Of a DNA stretch of 64,000 nucleotides, positions 1-9,654 are shown one piece after another (positions within the stretch are counted from its first letter, which is position 1; the number at the start of each line of letters is the position of its first letter). The DNA is taken from assembly GCF_014698235.1 (NCBI RefSeq), contig NZ_JACJSP010000021.1:20934-84933 (forward strand), given 5' to 3'. Position numbers and translations under genes: made by a program. The notes under the pieces are model-generated. The model had not been told where the DNA came from. It searched no databases and saw nothing but the letters and a program-made list of their open reading frames with translations. The DNA comes from Limnothrix sp. FACHB-406. GTDB taxonomy: Bacteria > Cyanobacteriota > Cyanobacteriia > CACIAM-69d.

Positions 1-5
1 CAGCT

Positions 6-956
6 ATGGCAAACCTCAAGGCAATTCGCGACCGAATTCAGTCCGTTAAAAACACTAAAAAAATTACTGAAGCCATGCGCTTGGTTGCCGCCGCAAAGGT
101 GCGCCGGGCCCAAGAGCAGGTAAACAACACCCGCCCCTTCGCCGATCGCTTAGCCCAAGTGCTCTACGGCTTGCAATCGCGCCTCAAATTTGAAGACGTA
201 GATCTGCCACTCCTGCGGCAACGAAGCATTAAAACCGTAGGTATTTTGGTGGTTTCAGGCGATCGGGGCCTCTGTGGTGGCTACAACGGTAATGTGATCC
301 GTCGGGCCGAGCAACGCAGCAAAGAGCTGCTTGCTGAAGGGGTCAACGTCAAAATGATCGTGGTGGGTCGCAAGGCAAACCAATACTTCAGCCGCCGGGG
401 CTACGATGTCGCGGCTGTTTATGACGGTCTAGAGCAAATCCCTAGCGCGTCGGAAGCATCGCAAATTGCAGACGAGCTGCTGTCGCTGTTCCTCTCGGAA
501 ACGGTCGATCGCGTTGAACTGGTCTACACCAAATTTGTATCGCTGATTAGCTCCCGTCCCGTAGTTCAAACCCTGCTGCCGTTGGATCCGCAAGGTTTGG
601 AAGCTTCGGATGATGAGATCTTCCGGCTGACGACCCGTGGCGGACAATTCCAAGTGGAGCGTGAGCGGGTCGATTTGCCCACCGCACCCTTGCCGCGCGA
701 CACCATCTTTGAGCAGGATCCGGTACAGATCCTGAATGCGCTCTTGCCGTTGTACCTGAACAACCAACTGCTGCGGGCCCTGCAAGAGTCCGCCGCCAGC
801 GAGTTGGCTGCTCGGATGACTGCCATGAGCAACGCCACCGAGAATGCCAAGACCCTGATTGGCACTTTGACCTTGACTTACAACAAGGCACGGCAGGCCG
901 CTATTACCCAAGAAATCCTGGAAGTTTGCGGTGGTGCTGAGGCGCTGCGCTCCTAG
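6..956 (+). CDS. atpC: ATP synthase F1 subunit gamma
   Basis: This is the rotor-shaft subunit of the thylakoid F1Fo ATP synthase, coupling proton flow to catalysis. The 316-residue protein starts with [20 protein letters not shown], the classic gamma N-terminal helix, and ends with the matching C-terminal helix ([19 protein letters not shown]). Its length and the extra segment around residues 195-230 fit the cyanobacterial/plastid gamma form. The two regulatory cysteines of the plant chloroplast insert are not seen there, as expected for cyanobacteria. The ATG is only five bases from the window edge, so the upstream atp genes, if present, lie outside. A ferredoxin gene follows after 29 bases and may be co-transcribed. 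The identification is near certain. Confidence 0.98.
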   Translation: MANLKAIRDRIQSVKNTKKITEAMRLVAAAKVRRAQEQVNNTRPFADRLAQVLYGLQSRLKFEDVDLPLLRQRSIKTVGILVVSGDRGLCGGYNGNVIRRAEQRSKELLAEGVNVKMIVVGRKANQYFSRRGYDVAAVYDGLEQIPSASEASQIADELLSLFLSETVDRVELVYTKFVSLISSRPVVQTLLPLDPQGLEASDDEIFRLTTRGGQFQVERERVDLPTAPLPRDTIFEQDPVQILNALLPLYLNNQLLRALQESAASELAARMTAMSNATENAKTLIGTLTLTYNKARQAAITQEILEVCGGAEALRS

Positions 957-985
957 GGATTGGCTAGGGATTTGAGAGAAGAACC

Positions 986-1309
986 ATGAGCACGACCTAT
1001 CAGGTTGAAATTCAGCACGAAGGGCAAACCCACGTCCTGCAAGTGGCGGATGATACGCCCATTTTGACGGCGGCGGCAGCGGCAGGGCTGACGCTTCCCA
1101 GCTCTTGCAATGCGGGGGTTTGCACGACCTGTGCTGCCCGCGTAGTGGAAGGGACGATCGAGCCAGGTGACAGCATGGGCTTGAGTCCGGATTTGCGCAC
1201 AAAGGGGTTTGCGCTCCTTTGTACCGCCAAGCCCCGTTCTAACCTCAAAATCCAAACCGGTTGTGAGGATGAGGTTTACGAACTGCAATTTGGTCAATTC
1301 CAAAAATAA
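986..1309 (+). CDS. 2Fe-2S plant-type ferredoxin
   Basis: This soluble electron carrier has 107 residues. The 2Fe-2S ligands are visible as C41, C46, C49 and C79 (CNAGVCTTC, then LLCTAKP). The body matches plant-type ferredoxins, but the C-terminus runs on after the usual end (EDEVYELQFGQFQK). That extension resembles the minor, C-terminally extended ferredoxins of cyanobacteria and plastids (FdC-like) more than the main photosynthetic PetF. The partner enzyme cannot be read from the sequence. A weak ribosome site (GAGAAG) precedes the ATG. The gene lies 29 bases after atpC, and a terminator-like hairpin follows about 75 bases downstream. Confidence 0.9.
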   Translation: MSTTYQVEIQHEGQTHVLQVADDTPILTAAAAAGLTLPSSCNAGVCTTCAARVVEGTIEPGDSMGLSPDLRTKGFALLCTAKPRSNLKIQTGCEDEVYELQFGQFQK

Positions 1310-1759
1310 ATTTGGACTTGGGAAAACTTGGCTGTTGGGCGATCACTGGATCGCTCGATCCAAACCGAAATCTGCAAAACATCAGGCGCAAAGTCTTGAC
1401 CCTAGATTTTGATTCGCCTGGTGTTTTGTCTTTTCGGCAGTTGAGCGATCGGGACAGAAATCACAGACTCGGAACGGCCCTCAAAGATTAGCTGTCTGAG
1501 GAAGGATGTTAAAAACTGTTAATCCAAGCGAGGGTCAACGGGCTTCATGCCTGAGAATAAGTGTTGATTTGCCGGGGAGGACACCGAGTGCGGTCTCAGG
1601 ACTGTCGCTGGTGGATTTCGAGCTAAGGGTTAAACGACCTGGCTTAGAAAATTTCTCGTTGCTCCCGCTGCCTGAGCAATCGCAGCGATGCTAGTCGTTT
1701 CCTCGGTGGAAGCCCCAATCTCCAGTCAAAACTTTTTTCCTTTCGGAGGAGTTTATTCA
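1310..1759 (+). other. Spacer and leader region upstream of apcA
   Basis: This 450-base stretch separates the ferredoxin gene from the apc operon. It holds two hairpins near its start (1339-1354, an imperfect GCGATC palindrome, and 1383-1420) and then a long leader before apcA. A strong Shine-Dalgarno sequence (GGAGGAG, 1745-1751) decides the apcA start. A strong promoter for the phycobilisome core operon is expected here, but I could not assign -35 and -10 boxes with confidence. The open frames in this stretch look non-coding. Confidence 0.5.
1383..1434 (+). terminator. Possible intrinsic terminator after the ferredoxin gene
   Basis: Arms CAGGCG (1383-1388) and CGCCTG (1415-1420) can pair, and they are followed by a T-rich run (GTGTTTTGTCTTTT). 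The 26-base loop is long, so this is a moderate call. Confidence 0.4.
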
Positions 1760-2245
1760 ATGAGTATCGTCACGAAGTCAATCGTGAATGCCGACGCTGA
1801 GGCCCGCTATCTCAGCCCCGGCGAACTGGATCGCATCAAGGCTTTCGTGTCCACCGGCGCTCAACGCCTGCGCATTGCCCAAATCCTGACCGATGCCCGT
1901 GAGCGCATCGTTAAGCAAGCCGGCGAACAACTGTTCCAAAAGCGCCCCGATGTGGTTTCGCCCGGCGGTAACGCTTACGGTGAAGAAATGACCGCAACCT
2001 GCCTGCGCGACCTGGACTACTACCTGCGTCTGGTGACCTACGGCATCGTGGCTGGCGACGTGACCCCGATCGAAGAAATCGGTTTGGTGGGTGTGCGCGA
2101 AATGTACCGCTCGCTGGGTACCCCGATCGACGGCGTGGCTGAAGGTGTGCGTGGCATGAAGGCTGCTGCTGCTGGTCTGCTGAGCGGCGAAGATGCAGCT
2201 GAAGCTTCGGCTTACTTCGATTACGTGATTGGCGGCTTGAGCTAA
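1760..2245 (+). CDS. apcA: Allophycocyanin alpha subunit
   Basis: This is the alpha subunit of the phycobilisome core pigment protein, which passes excitation energy towards the photosystems. The 161-residue chain starts [20 protein letters not shown] and carries the phycocyanobilin attachment cysteine at the canonical position 81 ([12 protein letters not shown]). An open frame extends 72 bases further upstream, but the ATG at 1760 has a strong ribosome site (GGAGGAG) and gives exactly the family length. apcB follows 86 bases later and apcC after that, the usual apcABC order. apcE, often upstream, is not present here. Confidence 0.98.
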   Translation: MSIVTKSIVNADAEARYLSPGELDRIKAFVSTGAQRLRIAQILTDARERIVKQAGEQLFQKRPDVVSPGGNAYGEEMTATCLRDLDYYLRLVTYGIVAGDVTPIEEIGLVGVREMYRSLGTPIDGVAEGVRGMKAAAAGLLSGEDAAEASAYFDYVIGGLS

Positions 2246-2331
2246 GACCTGGGTTCTCCCTCGCTAGCTTGACTTGCTTCGGCTTTAATGAAAGCCATTT
2301 CCTTGCAAAACCGACTTATTCAAAAACGATC

Positions 2332-2817
2332 ATGCAAGACGCAATTACCTCCGTCATCAACTCCTCCGACGTTCAGGGCAAGTACCTCGACTCGAGCGCT
2401 CTGGATAAGCTGAAGAATTACTTCGCTACCGGCGAACTGCGCGTGCGCGCTGCTAACGCGATCGGCGCTAATGCTGCCACGATCGTCAAGGAAGCTGTTG
2501 CTAAGTCGCTGCTGTACTCCGATGTGACCCGTCCCGGCGGCAACATGTACACCACCCGTCGCTATGCTGCTTGCATCCGCGACCTGGACTACTACCTCCG
2601 CTATGCCACCTACGCTATGTTGGCTGGCGATCCTTCGATCCTCGATGAGCGCGTGCTCAACGGCCTGAAGGAAACCTACAACTCCTTGGGCGTGCCCATC
2701 GGCACCACCGTGCAAGCAATCCAAGCCATGAAGGAAGTGACCGCCGGTTTGGTGGGCTCTGACGCTGGCAAGGAAATGGGCGTGTACTTCGACTACATCT
2801 CCTCGGGCTTGAGCTAA
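2332..2817 (+). CDS. apcB: Allophycocyanin beta subunit
   Basis: This is the beta subunit of allophycocyanin, pairing with ApcA to form core trimers. The start at 2332 ([20 protein letters not shown]) gives 161 residues, the family length; the frame stays open upstream to 2269 but adds no conserved sequence. The bilin cysteine is C81 ([12 protein letters not shown]). N71, in GGNMY, is at the position that is usually N-methylated in beta subunits. The codon bias and strong conservation suggest high expression. It lies between apcA and apcC in one orientation. Confidence 0.98.
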   Translation: MQDAITSVINSSDVQGKYLDSSALDKLKNYFATGELRVRAANAIGANAATIVKEAVAKSLLYSDVTRPGGNMYTTRRYAACIRDLDYYLRYATYAMLAGDPSILDERVLNGLKETYNSLGVPIGTTVQAIQAMKEVTAGLVGSDAGKEMGVYFDYISSGLS

Positions 2818-3056
2818 ACAACAAATGGCTTGGCTGAATTTCGACTCACCGGGTTGATGGTTGTGGTTTCCCCTGTTGGGTTGAAATGAGTGAAGCCACG
2901 GGGTCTGGGATAGTTGCTGAACGCTCAAAGTTGCATAGGCTCCGCGATCGCGTTGTCTGGTTAGCTTTGGGGGCAGCACGGCTCAGACCTCGTTGTTTAA
3001 GGACTTGGTCTGAATTTTGGTCAGATTTGTCGTTGAAGTCACAAAGGTTTCTCGCC

Positions 3057-3260
3057 ATGCGGATGTTTAAAATTACGGCTTGCGTGCCGAGCCAAACGCG
3101 AATTCGGACGCAGCGCGAGCTGCAAAACACCTTCTTCACGAAGCTGGTTTCCTACGACAACTGGTTCAAGGAACAGCAACGCATCCAAAAGATGGGTGGC
3201 AAAATCGTGAAGGTCGAGCTGGCTACGGGCCGCCCGGGCACGAATACGGGTTTGCTGTAG
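3057..3260 (+). CDS. apcC: Phycobilisome core linker ApcC (7.8 kDa)
   Basis: This is the small core linker that sits inside terminal allophycocyanin trimers and tunes their absorption. The ATG at 3057 gives 67 residues (MRMFKITACVPSQTRIRTQR at the start, RPGTNTGLL at the end), the usual size. The longer open frame starting at 2886 is not supported. A 239-base spacer separates it from apcB, longer than between apcA and apcB, so a processing site or internal promoter could lie there; I see no clear motif. Hairpins follow the stop codon. Confidence 0.97.
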   Translation: MRMFKITACVPSQTRIRTQRELQNTFFTKLVSYDNWFKEQQRIQKMGGKIVKVELATGRPGTNTGLL

Positions 3261-3273
3261 ATTGGCAAACTGT

Positions 3274-3353
3274 GAACCGCCTGATCGGTTCCTTCTGTCC
3301 TTTCGGGGTCAGGTGGATCGATCGAGTCGGTGACCCAACCCTCAGTCATTTTT
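3274..3353 (+). terminator. Hairpins downstream of apcC
   Basis: A tight hairpin, GAACCG (3274-3279) with CGGTTC (3286-3291) around a six-base loop, lies 13 bases after the apcC stop. A second pairing, GGGTCA with TGACCC, follows, and then a T run (CATTTTTGG near 3348). Together they could end the apc transcript, though neither T tract directly abuts the first stem. Confidence 0.45.
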
Positions 3354-3551
3354 GGAATTGGCACACCAATTCCGAACTCAGCCGATCGCGAGTGACAAGT
3401 GAGCCTGCCTACGGGTAGCTGAAACTTGTGGCTCGCGATATTGTTTTGAATAGGTATTTTGCATCAGCATTGTTTGAAGTCAGCAGCACTTGGCCTCCGC
3501 TGGTGGGGTTGCTTCCTGGTTGTCTTTGCCCCTTGAGGTTGCCTGCAATCC

Positions 3552-4751
3552 ATGGCCCAACGTCGCCCCCTTGTTTGGAGTGATTGGCTCACACAGTTCC
3601 GAACCTCCGTGGGGTGGTCGGCCGTGGGCTGGGCCGACGAAGCCCGTTGGTTGCGTTGGCTCACCTTCTTTTGGCTGTTTGTGGGGTTTCTGATTTTGCT
3701 ATCTGCTTCCTACGCCAGTGCGGAAGCCACAGAAGGAGACGGTTGGTACTACTGCAAACGGCAATTACTGTGGATCGCGGCGGGCTTGGTGGGATTCCAA
3801 ACGGCCGTTTCCCTGCCCCTGCGTTACGTGCTGGCGATCGCCCACTGGGGGTTGCTAGTCACCCTAATGCTGATGTGGGCGCTGCTGGTTCCTGGTCTTG
3901 GGCGATCGGCCAACGGAGCCGTTCGCTGGATTGAAATTGGGGTCTTGCCAATTCAACCCTCGGAACTCCTAAAGCCCTTTTTAGTGCTGCAAAGTGCCCG
4001 CATTTTGGGTCAGTGGGAACGGTTGACCGATCGCCATCGTTGGTTTTGGCTGGGAACCATCGGTGCAGTGTTGTTGGGGATCTTGTTGCAACCCAATCTC
4101 AGCACCGCAGCGGTTTGTGGGATGACCGTTTGGCTCCTGGCGCTGACGGCGGGCTTGCCCTATGCCTATCTGCTCAGCGCGGCGGGAGGTGGGCTGGTTT
4201 TAGGACTAATTAGCATCAGCCTGCGCACTTACCAGCAGCGACGAATTGCCTCCTTTCTCAATCCTTGGGACGACCCCCTAGGCATTGGCTATCAATTGGT
4301 GCAAAGTCTCCTGGCGATCGGGTCGGGGGGCTGGTGGGGGACGGGGTTTGGCCTCTCGCAACAAAAATTAGCCAGCCTGCCTATCCAGTTCACTGACTTT
4401 ATCTTTTCAGTGTTTGCGGAGGAGTTTGGCTTTGTCGGTTCCCTGCTGTTGTTAACCCTGTTAGTTGTTTATGGTGCATTGGGCCTGCGAGTGGCTGCCA
4501 ATGCGAGCGATCGCTCCCTGCGACTGGTGGCCGTCGGTGCTGTGTTGCTGCTGGTGGGCCAAGCCCTGGTGAACATTGGCGTGGCAACTGGCGTGCTGCC
4601 AACTACAGGACTGCCGTTTCCCCTCATGAGCTATGGCGGTAGCTCGATTATTGCCAGTCTGTTTCTAGCGGGGTTGCTGATTCGGGTGGCCCGCGAAAGC
4701 AGTGCGGCCACGGTTGTTCCCCTCGATCGCCGCCGGCCCCGTCGGCCTTAA
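3552..4751 (+). CDS. ftsW: SEDS-family peptidoglycan polymerase FtsW
   Basis: This is an integral membrane glycosyltransferase of the SEDS family (FtsW/RodA) that polymerises lipid II into septal peptidoglycan. The 399-residue protein has about ten hydrophobic segments. It carries the family motifs QPSELLKP (about residue 139) and PFPLMSYGGSS near residue 360, plus NPWDDP. The latter part of the sequence favours FtsW over RodA, although separating the two by eye is not fully certain. The N-terminal 35 residues are cytosolic. The last residues are basic (DRRRPRRP). No other cell-division gene lies beside it. Confidence 0.88.
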   Translation: MAQRRPLVWSDWLTQFRTSVGWSAVGWADEARWLRWLTFFWLFVGFLILLSASYASAEATEGDGWYYCKRQLLWIAAGLVGFQTAVSLPLRYVLAIAHWGLLVTLMLMWALLVPGLGRSANGAVRWIEIGVLPIQPSELLKPFLVLQSARILGQWERLTDRHRWFWLGTIGAVLLGILLQPNLSTAAVCGMTVWLLALTAGLPYAYLLSAAGGGLVLGLISISLRTYQQRRIASFLNPWDDPLGIGYQLVQSLLAIGSGGWWGTGFGLSQQKLASLPIQFTDFIFSVFAEEFGFVGSLLLLTLLVVYGALGLRVAANASDRSLRLVAVGAVLLLVGQALVNIGVATGVLPTTGLPFPLMSYGGSSIIASLFLAGLLIRVARESSAATVVPLDRRRPRRP

Positions 4752-5163
4752 AGACGCACCGCAATTTGCACTATCCCCGTAAAGGAAGACGGGCGATCGT
4801 ATCAAAAAATACTCGTGTTCTACCGATAGTTAACAGCCATGACCATGCTGCATGATTGTTGAATGGCGTACAGACTGAAGCCACCAAAAGTTCAGAGTTA
4901 ATCTGACTTTAGGCGATCGCTGACTTGATAGTCATTGACCGCCTAAAGTACCTAACAGCTAATAAGCTCAAATTCCAAACAATTGACTATCCCGATCGTC
5001 CCCGTTAATCAAAAACCAATCAAAAATCAATCAAAAATAACACAGCACTCATCAGCCATGAACCCAACAACTTGCATGAAATAAACCGTCTTGAATAACA
5101 GTTGCTAGATCCTTGCTTGACGCTTGATCACTAATTTCCTCCTTCCTCTCTGGATTGCTGTCG
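4752..5163. other. AT-rich spacer between ftsW and the hybrid kinase
   Basis: No protein-coding frame is credible in these 412 bases. The main structure is a perfect inverted repeat at 4906-4949, described separately. The second half is A-rich and pyrimidine-rich just before the kinase, and no consensus promoter is obvious. Confidence 0.5.
4906..4949. repeat. Nested inverted repeat
   Basis: Outer arms ACTTTAGGCG (4906-4915) and CGCCTAAAGT (4940-4949) are perfect complements. Inside the 24-base loop, TGACT (4921-4925) and AGTCA (4930-4934) form a second stem with a four-base loop. There is no T tract afterwards, so it is not a classical terminator. Confidence 0.6.
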
Positions 5164-8100
5164 ATGTTATCTTCTTCTGGGCATCCCGCCAAGGCCGATA
5201 TCTTAATTGTGGATGACTTGCCAGACAATCTCCGTCTGCTGTCTTCCATGCTGGAGACCCATGGCTATCGCGTTAGAAAGGCAATTAGTGGTCGATTGGC
5301 ATTAAGTGCTGCTCGATTGGCTGCACCAAATTTAATCCTTCTGGATGCTTGTATGCCAGATTTGGATGGATATGAGGTTTGTCGTTATTTAAAAGATGAT
5401 CCTCAAACTCGTCATATTCCTGTTATTTTTATTAGCGCTTTAGATCGCCCAACCGATAAGGTTCATGCCTTTGAAGCCGGTGGAGTTGACTATATTACTA
5501 AACCTTTTCAGGTTCAAGAAATTCTGTCGCGAATTGAGAGCCAACTGCGGTTGTATGCCCTTCAGGAAGAATTGCGATCGGCTAATCGTCGCCTGACTGA
5601 GCAGAATGAACTGCTACACAAACAAATTGTTCAGCGCCAGAAAGTTGAAATTGAAATTCGGCTGTTGCTGGCGGCTTCCCAGGCGATCGGGCGAGCCTCG
5701 GATTTTGATGCATCCCTCGAAGCCATTTTGCGGCTGACTTGCCAAACCATTAAGTGGGACTGTGCAGAAGCCTGGGTGCCAAATGCCCACGGGACGGCGC
5801 TGGAGTGCAGCCCCAGTTGGTATGCCAGTGACCCATCTTTTCAAGCCTTTCGCCAAGCCAGTTTGCAGCTTCAGTATCGATCGGGAGAAGGAATGCCTGG
5901 CCGAGTTTGGGCCCAGCGCCAGGCGGAATGGCTGGAGGACTTGAGCCATCCGGGAATTTTTGCCCGTTCAGAGCTGGCCGCTAGTGTCGGTTTGCGATCG
6001 GCCTTTGCGGTTCCCATTTTGGACGGCTCCCAGGTTTTGGCGGTCTTGATGTTCCTGCGGCGACAGGCTTCGACCCTCGATAACAAAATTTTGCATCTGT
6101 TGGAGGCGGTGGGGACTCAGGCCGGAGCCTTGATGCAACGAAAACAGGCAGAACAGGCCCTGCGGGACTTGGCCCGGCGCGAAACCGCGATCGCCCGAAT
6201 CATCACCCGAATGCGGCAATCCCTGGATCTGGATGAAATTTTTCTGGATACAACCGATGAGCTACGGCGGGCCCTGCTCTGCCATCGAGTGGTGATCTAT
6301 CGGTTTAATCCGGACTGGAGCGGTCAATTTTTGGTGGAGTCTGTGGCCGATGGTGTGCAGCCCTTGGTCAGTCCGAGCGGAGTCACCAAGGATGTGGATC
6401 ACTTGAATCCCGCCCTGTGCCACAAAACTTGGCAACTGACCCAAGGGGGCCCCTTCAACTTGGGAGCCAGTTATGTCAGTGCCAGCGATGTGGAGCAGGC
6501 GGATTTGGCGGACACCTGTTTGGAATTGCTCGATCGATTGGCGGCCAAAGCCTTTATTTGTGTACCCATTCATTGCGGTCGAGAACTGTGGGGAGTCCTG
6601 GGAGCCTATCAAAATGAACGCCCCCGCACTTGGAGTGAATCAGACATCAAAATTCTGGTGCAAATTGGGGCACAACTGGGGATTGCTGTTCAACAAACCC
6701 AATTGGTGCAACGTCTTCAACACCAGTCCACAGAATTGCAACTGGCAAAAGAATTAGCCGATTCTGCTAACCGAGCCAAAAGCCAATTTCTGGCCAACAT
6801 GAGTCATGAAATTCGGACTCCTTTGAATGCGGCTTTGGGTACGACAGATCTGCTGCTACAAACACCCTTAAACCTGGAACAGCAAGACTTAGCCCGAATC
6901 TTAAAAACCAGCGGCGAGCACCTGCTGTCGTTAATTAATGACATTTTGGATTGGGCAAAAATTGAAGCTCGGGAAGTACAGCTAGAGTCCATTCCCTTTG
7001 ATCTAAATCAATGTATTGAAACCGTCGATCACCTCCTGCGGCCCCAAGCCCAAGCGAAAGGATTAACGCTTTTGACATTGCTAGATAGTAATGTGCCTTG
7101 GACGGTGGTGGGCGACCCCACAAGACTGCATCAAATTTGCATTAATTTGGTGGGTAATGCCATTAAATTCACGGATCAAGGACAGGTGGTTTTTCAAATG
7201 TCTTTGGAATCCCAATCAAACAAGATGGTGATAATTCACTGTGAGGTGCGAGATTCGGGGGTGGGGGTGTTGCCGGAGCATCGTCACAAGCTGTTTCAGT
7301 CTTTTTCGCAGGTGGACGCTTCCACAACCCGCCGCTATGGGGGCACTGGGTTGGGGCTGGCCATTTGTCGGCAGTTGGTGGAACTGATGGGGGGAGAAAT
7401 TGGCTATGAGGCCAATGTGGGCGGGGGCAGTACGTTTTGGTTTTCAGTGCCCTTGCAGCGCCAGGCGTTGACGGATGAGGCGGAGCAATGGTCTTTTTTG
7501 CGCCAAGAACGGTTGCTGTTGGTGGATACGGATCCCCGCCAGCAATTGTTGATTGGTTCTCAGGTGCGGGCTTGGGGTGGGCGTTTGGATCGTGTGTCGG
7601 CGGATGAGGTGTTTGGGGTGATCGAGATGGCCAGCCACAGCGAAAACCCTTACACGATCGCCCTTGTGAATTTGGAAGATTTGGATTTGACTTGGGAACC
7701 GTTGCAGCGACAAATTCAGCAGCGACCGGCCTTGGCCACTTTGCACTGGATTTTGTTGCTGAAGCCGGAAGCGCGATCGCTGGGCCATCAACTGGTGGGT
7801 CAGGGGGTGATTAAGCATTACCTGACGATGCCGATTTTGGTTTCGCAACTGCTGGATGCGTTAACGGCGGCGGTGCGTCACGAGTCACCAACTTTGCCTG
7901 CGGTGCTGGAGTCGCCCACGGTGGCTGAGCGTGATGGGCGATCGGCGGCGAGATCGCTCCATCCCCTGGTGCGGCCGGTACATTGCAAGATTTTGGTGGT
8001 GGAAGACACGCCCCTGAATCAACAAATTGTCTTGCGGCAGCTCAAGAGTTTGGGTTGGGAGAATGTGACCTGTGCTGACAATGGCCAACAGGCGATCGAT

Positions 8101-8820
8101 CGACTGCTGCGGGAGCCGTTTGACTTGGTGTTGATGGATTGCTTGATGCCGGTGATGGATGGCTATCAGGCTGTGCAACGGTTACGGGCGGAAGCGGGCC
8201 CCAATCGGGATGTGACGGTAATTGCCATGACGGCCAATGCTTTGGCTGGGGCCCGGGAGGAATGTTTGGCGGTGGGCATGAATGACTACATCAGCAAGCC
8301 CATTAGCTTGGCGGGCTTGGCGGCGGTGCTCGATCGCTGGGTGATTCCCATGAGTCGCAACTTGCATACGGAAGGCGACTTGCCCCCGACGGAACCGACT
8401 CCCAAGCCAATGCTGAGCGCTGGAAATTCCGCTGCTGAGTCAGCACCGCCGATCGATCGGGAACGGTTGATGGAGATTTCCATGGGCGATCCGGAAGTGG
8501 CCCGTGAAATTCTCAGTATTTTTGTGGAGGGCATTCCGGAATATTTGGAAGCCCTCGATCGGGCGATCGAAAGCCAAAACATCAAGGAAGTCTATCGGCG
8601 GGCCCACCAAATTAAAGGTGCGGCGGCCAATGCTGGCGTTTTGGAAATGCCAGATTTGGCTTGCCAACTTGAAACCAATGCCCTGGCCGATCGGCTCGAT
8701 CGGGCTGAAATTTTGTCAGCTCAACTACGGGATGTGATGAATCGCGTTTGTGCCTATACTCAGCAGCTTGATCAACTTGATCAAATCGATCAAATTCAGG
8801 CCACCCCATCCCGACGTTGA
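5164..8820 (+). CDS. Multi-domain hybrid sensor histidine kinase
   Basis: This is a cytosolic phosphorelay kinase of 1218 residues (from the ATG at 5164; an in-frame TTG lies three codons earlier). The domains in order are: an N-terminal receiver (phospho-acceptor D61), a coiled linker, GAF1 (about 165-325), GAF2 (about 345-515), HisKA with H548 ([11 protein letters not shown]), HATPase (about 650-760), a degenerate receiver (about 780-905, N836 in place of the acceptor Asp), a normal receiver (D992, KP at about 1045) and an Hpt domain (H1148 in [12 protein letters not shown]). GAF2 resembles bilin-binding GAFs of phytochromes and cyanobacteriochromes, but has T451-C452 where those have Cys-His. 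There are no membrane segments. No cognate regulator is adjacent. The C-terminal tail contains three LDQ-type repeats. Confidence 0.93.
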   Translation: MLSSSGHPAKADILIVDDLPDNLRLLSSMLETHGYRVRKAISGRLALSAARLAAPNLILLDACMPDLDGYEVCRYLKDDPQTRHIPVIFISALDRPTDKVHAFEAGGVDYITKPFQVQEILSRIESQLRLYALQEELRSANRRLTEQNELLHKQIVQRQKVEIEIRLLLAASQAIGRASDFDASLEAILRLTCQTIKWDCAEAWVPNAHGTALECSPSWYASDPSFQAFRQASLQLQYRSGEGMPGRVWAQRQAEWLEDLSHPGIFARSELAASVGLRSAFAVPILDGSQVLAVLMFLRRQASTLDNKILHLLEAVGTQAGALMQRKQAEQALRDLARRETAIARIITRMRQSLDLDEIFLDTTDELRRALLCHRVVIYRFNPDWSGQFLVESVADGVQPLVSPSGVTKDVDHLNPALCHKTWQLTQGGPFNLGASYVSASDVEQADLADTCLELLDRLAAKAFICVPIHCGRELWGVLGAYQNERPRTWSESDIKILVQIGAQLGIAVQQTQLVQRLQHQSTELQLAKELADSANRAKSQFLANMSHEIRTPLNAALGTTDLLLQTPLNLEQQDLARILKTSGEHLLSLINDILDWAKIEAREVQLESIPFDLNQCIETVDHLLRPQAQAKGLTLLTLLDSNVPWTVVGDPTRLHQICINLVGNAIKFTDQGQVVFQMSLESQSNKMVIIHCEVRDSGVGVLPEHRHKLFQSFSQVDASTTRRYGGTGLGLAICRQLVELMGGEIGYEANVGGGSTFWFSVPLQRQALTDEAEQWSFLRQERLLLVDTDPRQQLLIGSQVRAWGGRLDRVSADEVFGVIEMASHSENPYTIALVNLEDLDLTWEPLQRQIQQRPALATLHWILLLKPEARSLGHQLVGQGVIKHYLTMPILVSQLLDALTAAVRHESPTLPAVLESPTVAERDGRSAARSLHPLVRPVHCKILVVEDTPLNQQIVLRQLKSLGWENVTCADNGQQAIDRLLREPFDLVLMDCLMPVMDGYQAVQRLRAEAGPNRDVTVIAMTANALAGAREECLAVGMNDYISKPISLAGLAAVLDRWVIPMSRNLHTEGDLPPTEPTPKPMLSAGNSAAESAPPIDRERLMEISMGDPEVAREILSIFVEGIPEYLEALDRAIESQNIKEVYRRAHQIKGAAANAGVLEMPDLACQLETNALADRLDRAEILSAQLRDVMNRVCAYTQQLDQLDQIDQIQATPSRR

Positions 8821-8904
8821 ACCGTTGATTAATCCTGTAAACCTCGACGTTGGCAACTGAAAACGAACGAAACGTTAATTCAGCCCCCCGTGGCGACGGC
8901 CGAA

Positions 8905-9636
8905 CTAGTACCGAATGTGCAAAGTAACCGTGGCTTGGATCGTCTGCTCACCGGCCACCACGGGGGTGCTGGCTGCGGAGTCGGCCACGCCTCGCAGCAT
9001 GGGGCTGGGGATCGACATCATCGCTCCCTCTACCTGAATGCCCATCACTTCCTGCCGAGTTAGCCCCAAGGTTGCCAAAACCGCATCGGCCTGGGCTTGG
9101 GCATCACGGGTTGCTGCTGCCAAGGCCCGATTGCGCGCCGCGTTGTTGGTGGCATCATCGATCGTGAACTGCACCCCATCCACACGGGTGGCTCCCGCTT
9201 TCACCGCCGCATCCATGAGCGCTCCGGATTCGGTGGCGGCAATTTCAAAGCTGACCGTGTTGGTGGCCACAAAGCCCACGGGTTTGCTGTTGTTGTCGTA
9301 GTAGGGGCTGAGATAAACGCCCGTGGTTTGCAGCTTTTGGACATTGCGACCCCGCAGCAGCGCCACCACCGCGCTCGATCGCTTGGCCATTTCCGCTTGG
9401 GCCGCTTCGGCGGTGGCGGCCCGGGCTTCCACCCCCAGGCTCACGCGGGCAGTGCTGGCGCTGACCAGTTCACTGCCTCGGCCCGTAACGGACAGGATTC
9501 GATTGAGCCGCTCTTGGGCTTGGGCGGGCAGAGCAGCGGCGATCGCCACAATCATGCCCAGCCCGATCGCCCCCAAGCGCAAACCAACGGCTGTTTCAAG
9601 GCGGGGAGATCTGCGGGAATTCAGCAAGCGCATCAT
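8905..9636 (-). CDS. SIMPL-domain (DUF541) exported protein
   Basis: This 243-residue protein has a hydrophobic signal sequence (about residues 18-40, ending ALPAQAQE), followed by a SIMPL/DUF541 domain. The VTGRGSELVSASTARVSLGV segment and the repeated AxTRDAQAQADAVLATLGL helix are typical. It is expected in the periplasm or outer-membrane face. Family members are found throughout bacteria, and their molecular role is poorly defined; several are linked to oxidative stress or envelope functions. Two adjacent ATGs (9636 and 9633) are possible starts. A pentapeptide-repeat gene lies 18 bases upstream on the same strand, suggesting a two-gene operon. Confidence 0.85.
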   Translation of the reverse strand: MMRLLNSRRSPRLETAVGLRLGAIGLGMIVAIAAALPAQAQERLNRILSVTGRGSELVSASTARVSLGVEARAATAEAAQAEMAKRSSAVVALLRGRNVQKLQTTGVYLSPYYDNNSKPVGFVATNTVSFEIAATESGALMDAAVKAGATRVDGVQFTIDDATNNAARNRALAAATRDAQAQADAVLATLGLTRQEVMGIQVEGAMMSIPSPMLRGVADSAASTPVVAGEQTIQATVTLHIRY

Positions 9637-9654
9637 GGCAAGGGTTAGCCATCC

